Origin: Stromatinia cepivora
Lineage: Eukaryota > Ascomycota > Leotiomycetes > Helotiales > Sclerotiniaceae
NCBI GenBank assembly: GCA_014898415.1
Contig: RCTD01000009.1
Span: 1,240,001 to 1,304,000, forward strand
Direction: 5' to 3'
Length of the DNA stretch: 64,000 bases
The notes below the pieces were generated by a model. It did not search any database. It saw nothing but the letters and a program-made list of their open reading frames with translations, and was not told the DNA's origin. Below, piece by piece: positions 1-10,800 of the stretch; position 1 is the stretch's first letter; each line of letters opens with the position of its first letter. Position numbers and translations under genes: made by a program.

Positions 1-3000
1 CAGGAAGAATAATTGTACCAAAGAGATCGATGAAAACAACGAATCTCATACTGAAAAAACAGAATCCGCACATTTCAGGGAGCCAGACCAACTCAGCTAG
101 ATTGTGAATTGTAGAATTGATCCAACGTCTTCTCTGGGAAAGCAGGACACTCCAGGTTTCGGGTGCGGAGGTGCTAGCATATGCATCTGGAATGAACTTG
201 TACTTCATAAATGGGAAGTGCTTGGTCATCAATGTAGTCAAAAATCGATCCTCTCCAAGAGACAAGAGATTCTTCTTGTGTAGAGTATCAACAACACACT
301 CGCTGTACTCGTCAATGATAGCGTCGGCGATAATTAAAGGTTTCCCCTTGTCAGCGGTACGTAGACGATACATTGTGAAACTACAAAGCAGGTATTAATA
401 TGTTGTACAGAGGTAGGGGTTTTGGCAGAAGGATCACTTACCAACCAGGTAAACAGGTGACACTGCCAAATAGAGACTCGAATGCTTTTGCCAAATGATG
501 CGAGATGAAATATTCGTAAACTTGAATCATAGTCCACCAAGAACGTTCTTCGTTTTCGAGGTTGGTTTCACCACAAATACCAGCAATTTTACCATCGTTA
601 GCACAGGCTGCCACAAGACGATTTAAAGAATCTTCCTTGACACTGGTATCGGCATCAATCATGAGTAGATATTCGTAAAGCTCTGGATCCACGCCAATGA
701 TGTTGTTGATTTGGTGGAACATTTCCAACTCCAGTGGGTTCATGGGTGCTCTATGATGGACACGGTTGAGGAAGCTCATGAGGAGAATTTGGGAGTCTCG
801 TTTTCCACGATTACCGGGCTTCGATTTGGATTGCTCGGATTCCTTGCCAACCTTGACAACTACGATGTATGGAACTACATTTCCTTCGAATTCATATAAA
901 CCCGAGTAGATTTTACCATAGTTGAGTTGCTCGTTACTTTCTCCAACAGACTTAAACGGCAACGCAGGAGGGTCAATCTTGGGATCTACACCGAGGATAT
1001 CAAGGACAATCTTTGGTGTCGGACGATCATTGCCTCCTCCTACAACCATACCATCACAGATGACACAAATGAGCTTCCTTTTATTGTCGTATTGTAAAGC
1101 TGTCAAAGAGTCCAAAGCTTTACGCAACGAATCTTCACCTTCGGTATACGCCGGAACTTGGCAAATAACAAACTTGTCTTGAGGAGTTGGACGACTCTTT
1201 GAACCAAATTGAAGTGCCGATACAAACTTGATGACAATGACACCACACAATATGATTGTAAAGCCGAGAAGGATATAGCTGTTGATTTGACATTTGATAG
1301 AATCTCGGAAGTCGGGAATACCTGCATAGAACAAATTGTTCATGCAATTCAAGTTGTTGAGGATATCCACTTGGTAAGTAGCGTTGGCGCTTTTGTAGTT
1401 ATCATCCCATTTGCTTGTGATATCTAAACCTGGGTTTGAGATTACCATTCGATAAATTGTATCGTCAATAAACTCGTAGGTGTCCACACCAGCATACAAT
1501 TGTAATGTGTAGTAATAATTGGTGAAATCGTATATCTTGCCCTTCAAGGTAACCCAATAGTGTCCATCGTTTTGACCCTGATCCTCAATCTTGTTCTTCT
1601 TTACTACCAGATCTCCATGGTAATACTCTTTGATCGCAGGTGTGTATACGTCCGCATACCAATTCCAGTCGTAAAGTTTGCTGGTCACATATGCGGAGCG
1701 ATTTCCGGATGTATGAACTCCAGCAGGATATTCAGCTGTATTGTTGTCCTGCAGTACCAAAGTGTAATCCGTTACAAGACCAGGGCATGCAACAATCAAT
1801 GGTGGGGGGAAATAGCTGTCCAAGTTCATACCAGCGAAAGGTTGCATAATACTGGAGGTGGTTGTGACGGTGGTATCACTGTGCTGCAACTTCCAGAATT
1901 TAGAGATATCGTATACTTTTCCACGAATGGTGACCCAAAAGTCATTATCACCTTGATGGGTGGAGACTTCGCTCGCACTCCATGCTTTGTCCGAGTTTGG
2001 GCAGAGGAGTTTACCGAATTCGATAATCCAAAATACAACCAAGCAATTGAGGAAGAGGATGAAGAAACACAAAACCAGCTTCTCTCTCCAAGCCATGCGT
2101 ACATCTGGGCGTTTCATACGGCCAACAAATCGAAGGACGAACGATGGTATCCACCACGTAAAAGCCCAGGTAATGGCGACCCAGATACGACGCTGGTTGG
2201 TTGCCTTCTCGTTGACAACAGCTTTTGCGGTGCCACCTTCGGGGTCATTCACCATTTCCCCATTCTCGTCGGTGTAATATACCTGTCCCCTCGTATTGTC
2301 TCCTTTAAAGCCAAGTCCATAGTCGCCACCACTGAGATTCCTTGACGGTGCGAGGGTAGGCGCTCCAAGAACACTTCGAGCTGCACCTGCTTGACTTTGA
2401 CGATTGATAAGATGATCATGACTTCCAACGGATGTTGACTCATTGTTGGGACCGGCAAAGAAACCGCTCCCGTTCGGTGCATTGGAGGAGTATCCAGTAT
2501 TCATGTCATGGGCTCCTAGCATGCCTGCCATCCCTCCCGGACCGCCCATGCTTTGGAACTCCCCATCAGCCGGCTTTAGATCAAGCATGGTTTCAGCTTC
2601 CCACCAAGCACTTTCGCGGATCCATATCCGTTCTTTGCCAATGACAACTTCGCCGTTGCTCCAACCACGTTCCATGGTCCAGCTTTCAATGCCATCACGG
2701 CCATCCTTGCAACCAAGGGAAGAGTATCGTTGAACAAACTCTTCAAAATCAAAATCGGCGGTAAAATCCAGGTTCTTACTGCGTCGATTGGCCCATTCTG
2801 GCAAACGCCATGCGCGAAGCTGACGTGAGACGGCGCCCGCAGACCAAGCCGAAGTTGTTGAGGGAAGTGAGGCCAGAGTTGCAGGCAAGTCATCGGTAGG
2901 ATGCATCGATAAGTGATACCAGACACGACTGCTACCAAGAACGGATGGTAGATCAATGCGACCATTGCGGCCCAAATTGATACCTTGGCCTTCAATTGGG

Positions 3001-4480
3001 AGCAGAAGCTTTTTGAGAAAACCATCGTCTTCTCCCTCACGGGCAATTTTTTCCAAGACAATCTCACGTTTCTCAAGCTCGTGTTCACGGTCTCTTCCGG
3101 CGGGTCCAGTCATGATGCCAAGGTCTGGAGCAACTTCAGCTACTGCATTTTGCATCTCTCGGATAACAGATGAGCCAGCAGCAACCACATCAACACCATC
3201 TTCTTTCATCTCGGCATTAATACCCTGGGTATCGTCAAAGACACCACGCATTGCGGCCGCTTTTCCCAGATTCGGGTCCGGGATCTCAAGAACAGTTATG
3301 CAAACCGTGTCACCATTGTCGTCCTCGGTATTTGGGGTTCGAGCTCCTGGTCCCCCTTCACTCGAAGAATCGCCGTCCTTGATTCTAGCCATCTCGCTAG
3401 CGATAGCCTCGTTGGCTTTCAAAATCACCCAGTCTACAAGAGCTTCATAGAGTCCACCGATCAGAGTTTCTCGCTCCTGTGTCGTGCATTGCTTGACGAG
3501 AACATCAGGTTCCAACCCAAGAAGACCTCCCACATCTTCACAAATCTCCTCCAAAGCATCTCCATCAAGAATGAAGCTCAAAGTATCACCTAGCTTCAAT
3601 AACCCTGCTAGTATTGAGATGAGATCTCTGTGTGCCGCACCTTTGATACCGATGGCCTTTAAAGATGCTCTAAAATCGTCTGCGGCTGCTGCATCGTCCG
3701 CAGTAGGAAGGTACGATGGGGGGTCATATGTGCCAGACTTTTCCAAAAGCGCGTAACTAGAAGCCTGTTTCAAGCTCAAGAATTCTCGTTCGGCAGGTGT
3801 TGATGCAGATGTAAGAAGGTAGTAAAAGACGTCAAAAGCTCGATATCCTGGCTCGGCTGGGAGATTTAAAAGCCCCTTCTTGGTATCAATTCCTCCCTCG
3901 GATAATGCTATCGACGCGGCAGTAAGGTTTCCACCGAGTGATAGAGTCAAGGTCACACCGAGAGCAGATTGTCGAGGTGTAGACGGGTTTTGAGGAGAAA
4001 CGCAGTGGATAAATGGTCGTAAGACTGCAAGGGCGGTATATACTGAATCGGGAATGGAAAGGGGGAGGGTGTTGAGGAAAGGAACCAAGATAGAAGGAGC
4101 AGCTTCGTGAAGGGAGCTGCGATCTAGTTAGCTTTAAATTACAATAAAGTTTAATAGGCCTCATACCCTAAAACAATACAACCATCTTCTGCACGTCTTC
4201 TGGCATGTTCCCAGGCTCGTGCGGCTAAGGCTGAATCTATTGTACCTCCCGTTTTTCCCTCATGATCAGGCTGTGAAGCTGATAGCCATGTATTCACAAC
4301 CAAACTACTGCTAGCATCCAATCGATATGGTTGGCCGGATGTATAAATATGGTGGACGGCGTTCAAAAGTGTAGTTGTCGATACCGGGGATGATTGTTGT
4401 CCCGCAGCATGAAAGTTTCGAGCGGCTCCTGCGGCAGAAGATGTCATTGAATATGTTGACATACGATTGTTGCCCGCCAT
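1..4480 (-). CDS. csmB: Class VII (class VI/CsmB-type) chitin synthase with degenerate myosin-like domain; C-terminus outside window
   Basis: This membrane enzyme polymerises UDP-GlcNAc into cell-wall chitin. I read three exons on the minus strand: 4480-4167, 4116-442 and 380-1; the frame is continuous for 1,456 residues and the gene runs off the window edge. Residues 1 to about 740 form a motor-like domain with no P-loop, as is usual for this class. Membrane segments near 755-775 and 790-815 precede a cytochrome-b5-like stretch near 824 ([13 protein letters not shown]), and another membrane segment lies near 1055-1080. The catalytic core shows IDADT (D1259, D1261), QVYEY 1303-1307, [10 protein letters not shown] across the intron at 1330, LGEDRFLT, and QRRRW 1412-1416. 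The start at 4480 gives [12 protein letters not shown] and fits the family N-terminus. It is divergent from the class V gene at 7823. Family members are somewhat longer, so I infer that roughly 100-150 residues are missing. Class numbering differs between authors (VI or VII). Confidence 0.95.
381..441 (-). other. Intron 2 of the class VII chitin synthase
   Basis: This is a 61-bp intron with donor GTAAGT (complement of 436-441) and acceptor TTTGTAG. It splits the cysteine codon of the invariant CLPGC motif (TG|T). Reading through it gives an in-frame stop three bases past the donor, while splicing restores [10 protein letters not shown], so the assignment is firm. Confidence 0.93.
4117..4166 (-). 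other. Intron 1 of the class VII chitin synthase
   Basis: This is a 50-bp intron with donor GTATGA, branch-like GCTAACTAG and acceptor CGCAG. Splicing joins ...DGCIVLG to [11 protein letters not shown] and keeps the frame. The unspliced frame stops at 4151. Confidence 0.9.
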
Positions 4481-4619
4481 CGTGTAGTGCAGATGGGGGG
4501 AACTTTTCCTCCCTCACTTCGATGCCAGAGCCCTATGTGTTGATTTCAATGTGATCCAACACACCAAAAGTCGATATCTTCCAAAATCAACCCCTTTTCA
4601 ATATTTTTGGTAGATGATA

Positions 4620-4844
4620 TCAGTCTTCGATATCACAAGTCTCAGCAAGCGCGTTTCTGTATTGATTCAATAAAATCGGAAGTTGATTGATGTTATTCTT
4701 TCTAAAAGAGTCTCCTGCTCTGGTCGCTTGAGCAACTGAAATGGCTTGACGCAAGTGCACAAAAACGAGAGTTGGTTTTGGATACTGAATATTAAAAGAT
4801 GATAAGAAGAAAGTTCTGAATGGATTTGAACAAGCCTTCACCAA
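4620..4844 (-). CDS. Doubtful small hypothetical reading frame upstream of the class VII gene
   Basis: A 74-codon frame (MVKACSNPFRTF...) lies on the same strand as the class VII gene, ending 137 bp before its start codon. The second half could also be an exon, because an acceptor-like AATATTCAG precedes it. I recognise no family. It sits where the 5' leader or promoter of the chitin synthase should be, so it may be an upstream ORF or chance. Confidence is low. Confidence 0.12.
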   Translation of the reverse strand: MVKACSNPFRTFFLSSFNIQYPKPTLVFVHLRQAISVAQATRAGDSFRKNNINQLPILLNQYRNALAETCDIED

Positions 4845-5258
4845 ACGAATGAGGTGAATTCAAAAATGGCACAAAAAATGGAGAAATCGGATGAGATGAG
4901 GAAAATGCAAATCAAAAAATCATAGGAATGTTCTGTTCATACCAACTGCTTCTTGAGAATAACTTCTTAGGTTAGAGTTGGTTAGGACAAGGTACTACGG
5001 TAGACCATAAAGTGATCCCCTGGATTCATACCACTACGGCTACGGTACTACCACTCGATTATCCCATTAGTTTTTTTTTTATTCCTTCTGGTGGCTTAAT
5101 TTAATGCTCTTAACAAGGGTTAGGATTGTTTATGGCTAAGCCGCACCATCGGAAAGAGAAGAAAAAAAAATCAATACGAGAACTTGCTATGGTTGGTCAT
5201 CGCTGTTTTAAATTCTCTCTAAGCTTTCATACAGAGTACTCCCAGAGTCCATACATAC

Positions 5259-5274
5259 TACGGAGTAGTCCGTA
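5259..5274. repeat. Inverted repeat TACGGA-GTAG-TCCGTA
   Basis: A perfect 6-bp stem with a 4-base loop, followed by CGTACGTAC. Words built around TACGGAGTA recur in this intergenic region (for example TACTCCGTA near 6332). Possible regulatory palindrome or mini-repeat remnant; function unknown. Confidence 0.4.
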
Positions 5275-5875
5275 CGTACATGAAGAAAAATTGGAGATTC
5301 CTATCCAAATTTAATTGCCACTGCATTTAATGCATGGAAGGAAATTGTGGCTCTAGAGTAACTGGACTGGACCCTTTAATTGTTATATCACATCTTCTCC
5401 AATCCAATAATATTCTCTTAGTGTACATCTTCATATGGAGCATAAGTCAGATAACCATAGCATACGAGCTTTTAAAAACAGCGGCAAACTTCAATTTATT
5501 TTAAGAATCAAACCAAGCTAGTATATTCCATAGTCGAAGGTTATCGAAGTCTAACTAACTGTTCTATGATGGGATCGACCCATCGTGTGAGACATGAGGC
5601 ATGGGTGTAAAGATGTTATCTTAGAATTGTATACTAGATAGATACTTCAAAAAGACCCTATGATCTCCAACATCTTTTAAAATCACAGCCAATATTAATC
5701 ATTCAAGCTCTTCCCAACGGTGCCCATAACTTTGTGAATCCTTAGACATGCCCAGATCGTAGGCAGCGAGTGGGCGAGTGCTTGGTTCAATCATCGGACT
5801 TAGTGAAAAGAACACAAGCGCCCAGTCTTTCATGCAGTTGGATATATGTGAAAGGGATATATTATTCATCTGCCT

Positions 5876-5895
5876 AGTACAGTACAGTACAGTAC
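5876..5895. repeat. (AGTAC)4 tandem repeat
   Basis: Four perfect 5-bp units inside the shared promoter region. Each unit is nearly self-complementary around GTAC. Confidence 0.8.
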
Positions 5896-6759
5896 TCTGC
5901 ACAGGAGAATAGATGACAGTACAATTCGTACACAGGTAAGAACAAGTTCAAGACTCAAAGATTGATATTTGGGAAAAGGGGGCATTTTACATTCTAATAG
6001 ATGATTATAAGATTAATCTTGTATATTATTAGATTAATCCATCCAGTATTAGCTACCTGGATTTACTCAAAGTGCTCTGTTTGAAGATCTACTCTACTCT
6101 GTATCCACATTTGACCCAACCCATCATCCATGGCTTATTTATGAAGAAATGGAAGGAAATTTTGGCGGCCCGGTTGCATCTCTAGAACTTTTCCGGAACG
6201 GATCCCCAAGATCCACAACTACATTAAGTTAACGGCGTCAAAATTTAATACCCGTAGAAGGAAGGATGAGAGGCGAAAGAAGGGTGAAGCGTAAAGGGTA
6301 TATATCAACCGTGGACATGTACCTAGGTAGTACTCCGTATGTATGCGTATTCTTCCAGTATATAAGCAATTCAATTATTTTGGAGAGACCTGAATCAAAA
6401 TCAAAATTCGAAGGGGGTATCATATGTTGTTGATAACATGATACACTGATATTTCGTAATACACTCACTACAGTACCTAGTACCTCCAGCTCTATTCAAA
6501 ATTGTAATGAGAGGAGAATAATAACACCACGTACAGTACAAATAGATCAACTCGGTAGGTATGTATGGTGATACATACAGAGAGAGTACAATATTTTTCC
6601 TGACTTGTAACTCCATCATACTGTACTTCGTTAAAAAATGTCAATGGATGATGCTTGTGATGCCCCTCTAATCTCGTACAGAGTACTTTCTTGATCACTT
6701 CTCTGATGCAAGCAATCAATACCTTATGAATGTGGATCTTATCTATCATCCATCCAATC

Positions 6760-6800
6760 CATTTCATTCCCATTCCCATTCACTTCCACTTCCACTTCCA
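6760..6800. repeat. Degenerate CATTCC / CACTTC hexamer tract
   Basis: A run of CATTCC-like hexamers passes into three perfect CACTTC units (6781-6798). This is a pyrimidine-biased simple repeat in the promoter region. Confidence 0.6.
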
Positions 6801-7016
6801 ACTCCTATCACGCCAAGCGTGCCAATCAATCGGGAATGTTGGAAACAACAACAAGGCCTTTAAAGATATTTCTATTATGATTCGATGAAAGACTTTGTTG
6901 TTTATTTGGTGGCTGTGCATAATTTTGCAGTGTTGATTTTTTATGTATGATCATCCGCTTGTTTTCTCGTGTTGATTATTTGTGTTAAGGGGTGGAACCC
7001 AGGTAGGTGGTGGCGT

Positions 7017-7111
7017 TGTCGCTTTTTTTCAACTCGTTTGTTTTTTTCTTTTTTCTTTCTTTACCCTTCCTTTCTTTCCTCTCCCCTCCTCCTCTCCTCC
7101 TCTTCTCTCTT
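7017..7111 (+). promoter_or_regulatory. Pyrimidine-rich tract, probable core promoter of the class V gene
   Basis: Nearly all bases here are C or T, with long TTTCTTT and CCTCCTCTCC blocks. In filamentous fungi such CT blocks commonly sit just upstream of transcription starts. The start codon is about 710 bp downstream, which implies a long leader or a leader intron. Confidence 0.45.
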
Positions 7112-7822
7112 GATGGCAATTTTGACAAGGTATGATGAGTTGTCTGAGGCTGTTTTAAGCTCTTTTTGGCAGATTGAGTTGCGGTATTGAAGTCTACCTA
7201 GTATTTTCTTGTTAGCGTGACTTCCCTGCTCACTTACTCAAGACTTACTTGCTGACAGGGGTATCACTCCTTAAAATAGTATACACGAGAAATGTTAAAA
7301 CCCCAAGCAATAATTACGGTAGACCACAACATCATCAAAGATTCAAAAATGTCTTTAGAATAGCTAGTAAACATAAGCATAACTAATCAATCAATTATAC
7401 TTATCTAAGTACCTAACTAGAATATTTCCTTTACTTTGCTGCTTGTAGGAAAGTCTGTTGTTTTTGGGTAAAAGGAAGGGATTCACAACTTCTTTTCCCC
7501 CTTCAACATCAATAACATTATCTATTTTATTTTCTTCTGAACTTGTTCCTCTTAAATTTTTGGGCAACCTTCAATACATTCGCTTTTGTTTGTTGCTCAT
7601 AATTCACTCGCTATTTAACTTGGTTTTAATAGAATCTTTCATTCTCTTCTAAAAACTAACCCCTACCGGTCCCCCTTCGCTGACCCAACCAACATTCGCA
7701 CCAAAAGGCGCTCAAATATACCAATACTAATATACTTACTTATTCGAAATCGACCAGAGGATCGAATATCAATTGAATCACAAATATAACCATTAAGGGG
7801 TTTCGACCCAAATCCATCCATC

Positions 7823-10800
7823 ATGGCTCTCAATAATCCAAGCAGTGGAGCACACTCGCAGCCATCCCTTCCTGCCTTACCAGCTCACCTACAATCCGAT
7901 ACACATCTGACTGCACATCTTGCGAGTCGATTCCATGTTTCATTGCCGACGGCGGATCTTTCCTCTCATGCATTAATATCTCTCAACACTTATTCCTCTT
8001 CGACGAAAGGTCCAGATGGAGGTAAAGAAGGGAGTGCAATGGGGGGCGCGGAAGGCATGGCCGACAAAGCATATGCAAGACTTGGAGCTAGAACTGAGAA
8101 CCAAGCGATAGTTTTTTTGTGAGTGGAAGATCTCATATTCATATTCTCCTTCAGACATATTGCTAATTGGGTTGATAGGGGAGAGTCAGGATCCGGTAAA
8201 ACTACAGTTCGTTCTCATTTGCTCTCGGCTTTACTTAGCAAATCCGGTACCCCTCTTTCAACCAAGTTATCTCTGTCCGCATACGTCTTCGATACTCTCA
8301 CATCCACTAAAACCGCTACCACTCCAACCGCTTCAAAGGCAGGTCTGTTCTTCGAGCTTCAATATGATACTGCTTCAACGGTCAATCCAACCTTGATTGG
8401 TGGAAAGGTCCTAGATCACAGGTTAGAACGAAGTAGGGTGGCCGCGGTGCCAACGGGAGAGAGGAATTTCCATGTGCTGTATTACCTTCTAGCTGGTACC
8501 AGTGCTGCCGAAAAGACACATCTGGGATTAGATTCACCTGCAGACCATGGAGGTGCCGGTAATCGACTCTCCACTGGAGGCCAAAAGAGATGGCGCTATC
8601 TTGGACACCCAACGCAACTCAAAGTGGGAATCAACGATGCGGAGGGTTTCCAGCTATTCAAGACGGCATTGAGAAAGTTGGAGTTCCCAAGGAGTGAAAT
8701 CGCCGAGATTTGCCAGATCTTGGCTAGTATCCTTCACATCGGACAACTTGAGTTCGAAACGGCTGAAAGCACGACGTCTATGGGAGATGATAGTGGTGGT
8801 TACTCACACGAAGGTGGTCAACAATTCACGGCTGTCAAAAATAAGGATGTTCTGGCTATCATAGCCGCATTTTTAGGGGTTGGTGCGGCCGATTTGCAAA
8901 CTACCCTTGGCTACAAGACCAAAATCCTGCACAGAGAAAGGGTAACGGTGATGCTGGATCCTAAGGGTGCTAAGAGTAATGCGGACGAGCTAGCAAGGAC
9001 CTTATACTCGTTGCTTGTAGCGTATGTCATCGAAAGCATCAACCAAAGAGTTTGTGCGCCGGAGGAGTCGGTTGGAAACACCATCTCCATTGTTGATTTC
9101 CCCGGTTTTGCTCAACAGCCTGCCACTGACTCGACCCTTGACCAACTTCTGAATAATGCTGCAACCGAGGCACTCTACAACTTCACCTTGCAAAGCTTTT
9201 TCGAAGCAAGGGCTGATATGCTCGAAACCGAGGAGGTAACTGTTGCAGCTACCAGCTATTTCGATAATTCCGACGCCGTCAGGGGTCTTCTCAAGCACGG
9301 TAACGGTCTCTTGAGTATTCTTGACGACCAAACCAAGCGTCATAAGACAGACGTACAACTACTAGAAAGCTTGCGAAAACGCTTCGAGGGCAAGAACCCG
9401 GCGATCACAGTCGGCAGTGCAACGGCCAAGCTGCCAGGCAGCAACTTTGCTACTCACAATGCCTCAGCTGCATTCACCGTTAAGCACTTTGCCGGAGAGG
9501 TGGAGTATCCGGTTGCTGGTTTGGTGGAGGAAAATGGAGAAGTCATCTCGGGAGATCTCATGAACTTGATTCGCGACACCAAAAGTGACTTCGTAAGCCA
9601 GCTTTTTGGTCAAGAGGCCCTTCAACGTATGGTGCATCCACAAGAGAAGTCAACGATTATGCAAGCTCAAGTCAGTTCAAAGCCTTTGAGACAACCAAGT
9701 GTCATGCGACGAAAAGGAGATCGACCAAGTCGTTTTGGTGGGTCAAAGAACGCGATGGACTCAGTCGAAGACATCACAGAAACTATCGACTCGGGAAGCA
9801 AAACTCGAAAGGGAATTAACATTGACCAAGGAGCTGCTGCACAATATCTATCGTCCTTGGACAATATCCTTAAAGCTCTCAACTCGCAGAATACGAACCC
9901 GTACTTTGTATTTTGTCTCAAGCCCAATGATCGTCGCATAGCCAATCAATTCGACAGCAAATGTGTCCGGATGCAGCTTCAAACTTTCGGCATCGCTGAA
10001 ATTAGTCAGCGGTTACGAAATGCCGACTTTGGCCTTTTCATTCCCTTTGGAGAGTTCCTAGGACTAGCAGACACTGAAACGATATTAGTTGGCAGTGAGC
10101 GTGAAAAGGCGGAAAACGTCATCGAAGAGAAGAGATGGCCTTCTAATGAGGCGAGAGTTGGCAGCACGGGAGTATTCCTCAGTGAGAGGTGCTGGGCCGA
10201 AATTGCTAAGCTGCATGAGCGTGGTTTCGTCGCAGGGCGTTATCCCCTGCCATCTGATGATGGTGGTGAGCCCAGACTCACACCAGGTGATAATTATGGA
10301 GCCTCGAAGGAACGTCTTTTGGGTCCCGGAGCCGGTCTACTCACGCCATCGCCTGGAGCTTACATCTATGGAGACAAGAAATCCGGTTACTTTGGTAGTC
10401 AAGATGATGCGCGTTCTGATGCTGGTGCTTCGGCTCTTGGCCAGGGTGATATGTTCCGCAATTTGGATACCAAGGAGCAATTGGCAGAAAAGGGAAATGA
10501 GAAGACAATGGTTGAGGTAGAGGAAGTGAAAGTCAGCGCGACGCGCAAGAGATGGCTGGCAGTTGTGTACATGATGACGTGGCTCATTCCTGATTTCTTG
10601 ATACGATGGATGGGTCGCATGCCTCGAAAAGATGTTCGATTGGCCTGGAGAGAGAAGCTTGCGATCAACATGATGATTTGGTGGAGTTGTCTCTTCGTCG
10701 CCTTTTTCGTCGTACTCTTTCCAAGATTGATCTGTCCTACTCAACACGTCTATAGTGCGGCTGAATTGGGTTCTCACGACGGGAAAAAATCGGATGCTTA

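Larger units (their letters stand above)
4481..7822. promoter_or_regulatory. Divergent promoter region shared by the two chitin synthases
   Basis: These 3.3 kb separate the two start codons and must hold both promoters and 5' leaders. I see no convincing gene in them. A strong pyrimidine tract on the plus strand (7017-7111) is typical of a fungal core promoter and would serve the class V gene; a second, weaker one lies at 7485-7560. A possible 5' leader intron of the class V gene runs from 7130 (GTATGA) to 7258 (CTGACAG), unproven. The region also holds many GTAC-centred palindromes (for example near 5240, 5880, 6320 and 6675) and a repeated word CTACGGTAGAC/TTACGGTAGAC near 4996 and 7316. 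A bidirectional arrangement suggests co-regulation, which is inference. Confidence 0.7.

Noticed and set aside
1560..2345. A 261-codon open frame on the plus strand
   Set aside because: It lies antisense inside the class VII chitin synthase exon, whose protein is unmistakable; low-stop antisense frames are common in coding DNA.
2956..3450. A 164-codon plus-strand open frame within the class VII gene
   Set aside because: Antisense shadow of the motor-like domain; composition is Ser/Pro/Arg-rich as expected from a complementary strand.
5126..5314. Small plus-strand open frame in the shared promoter
   Set aside because: No family likeness, no flanking splice signals, and it crosses palindromic promoter repeats.
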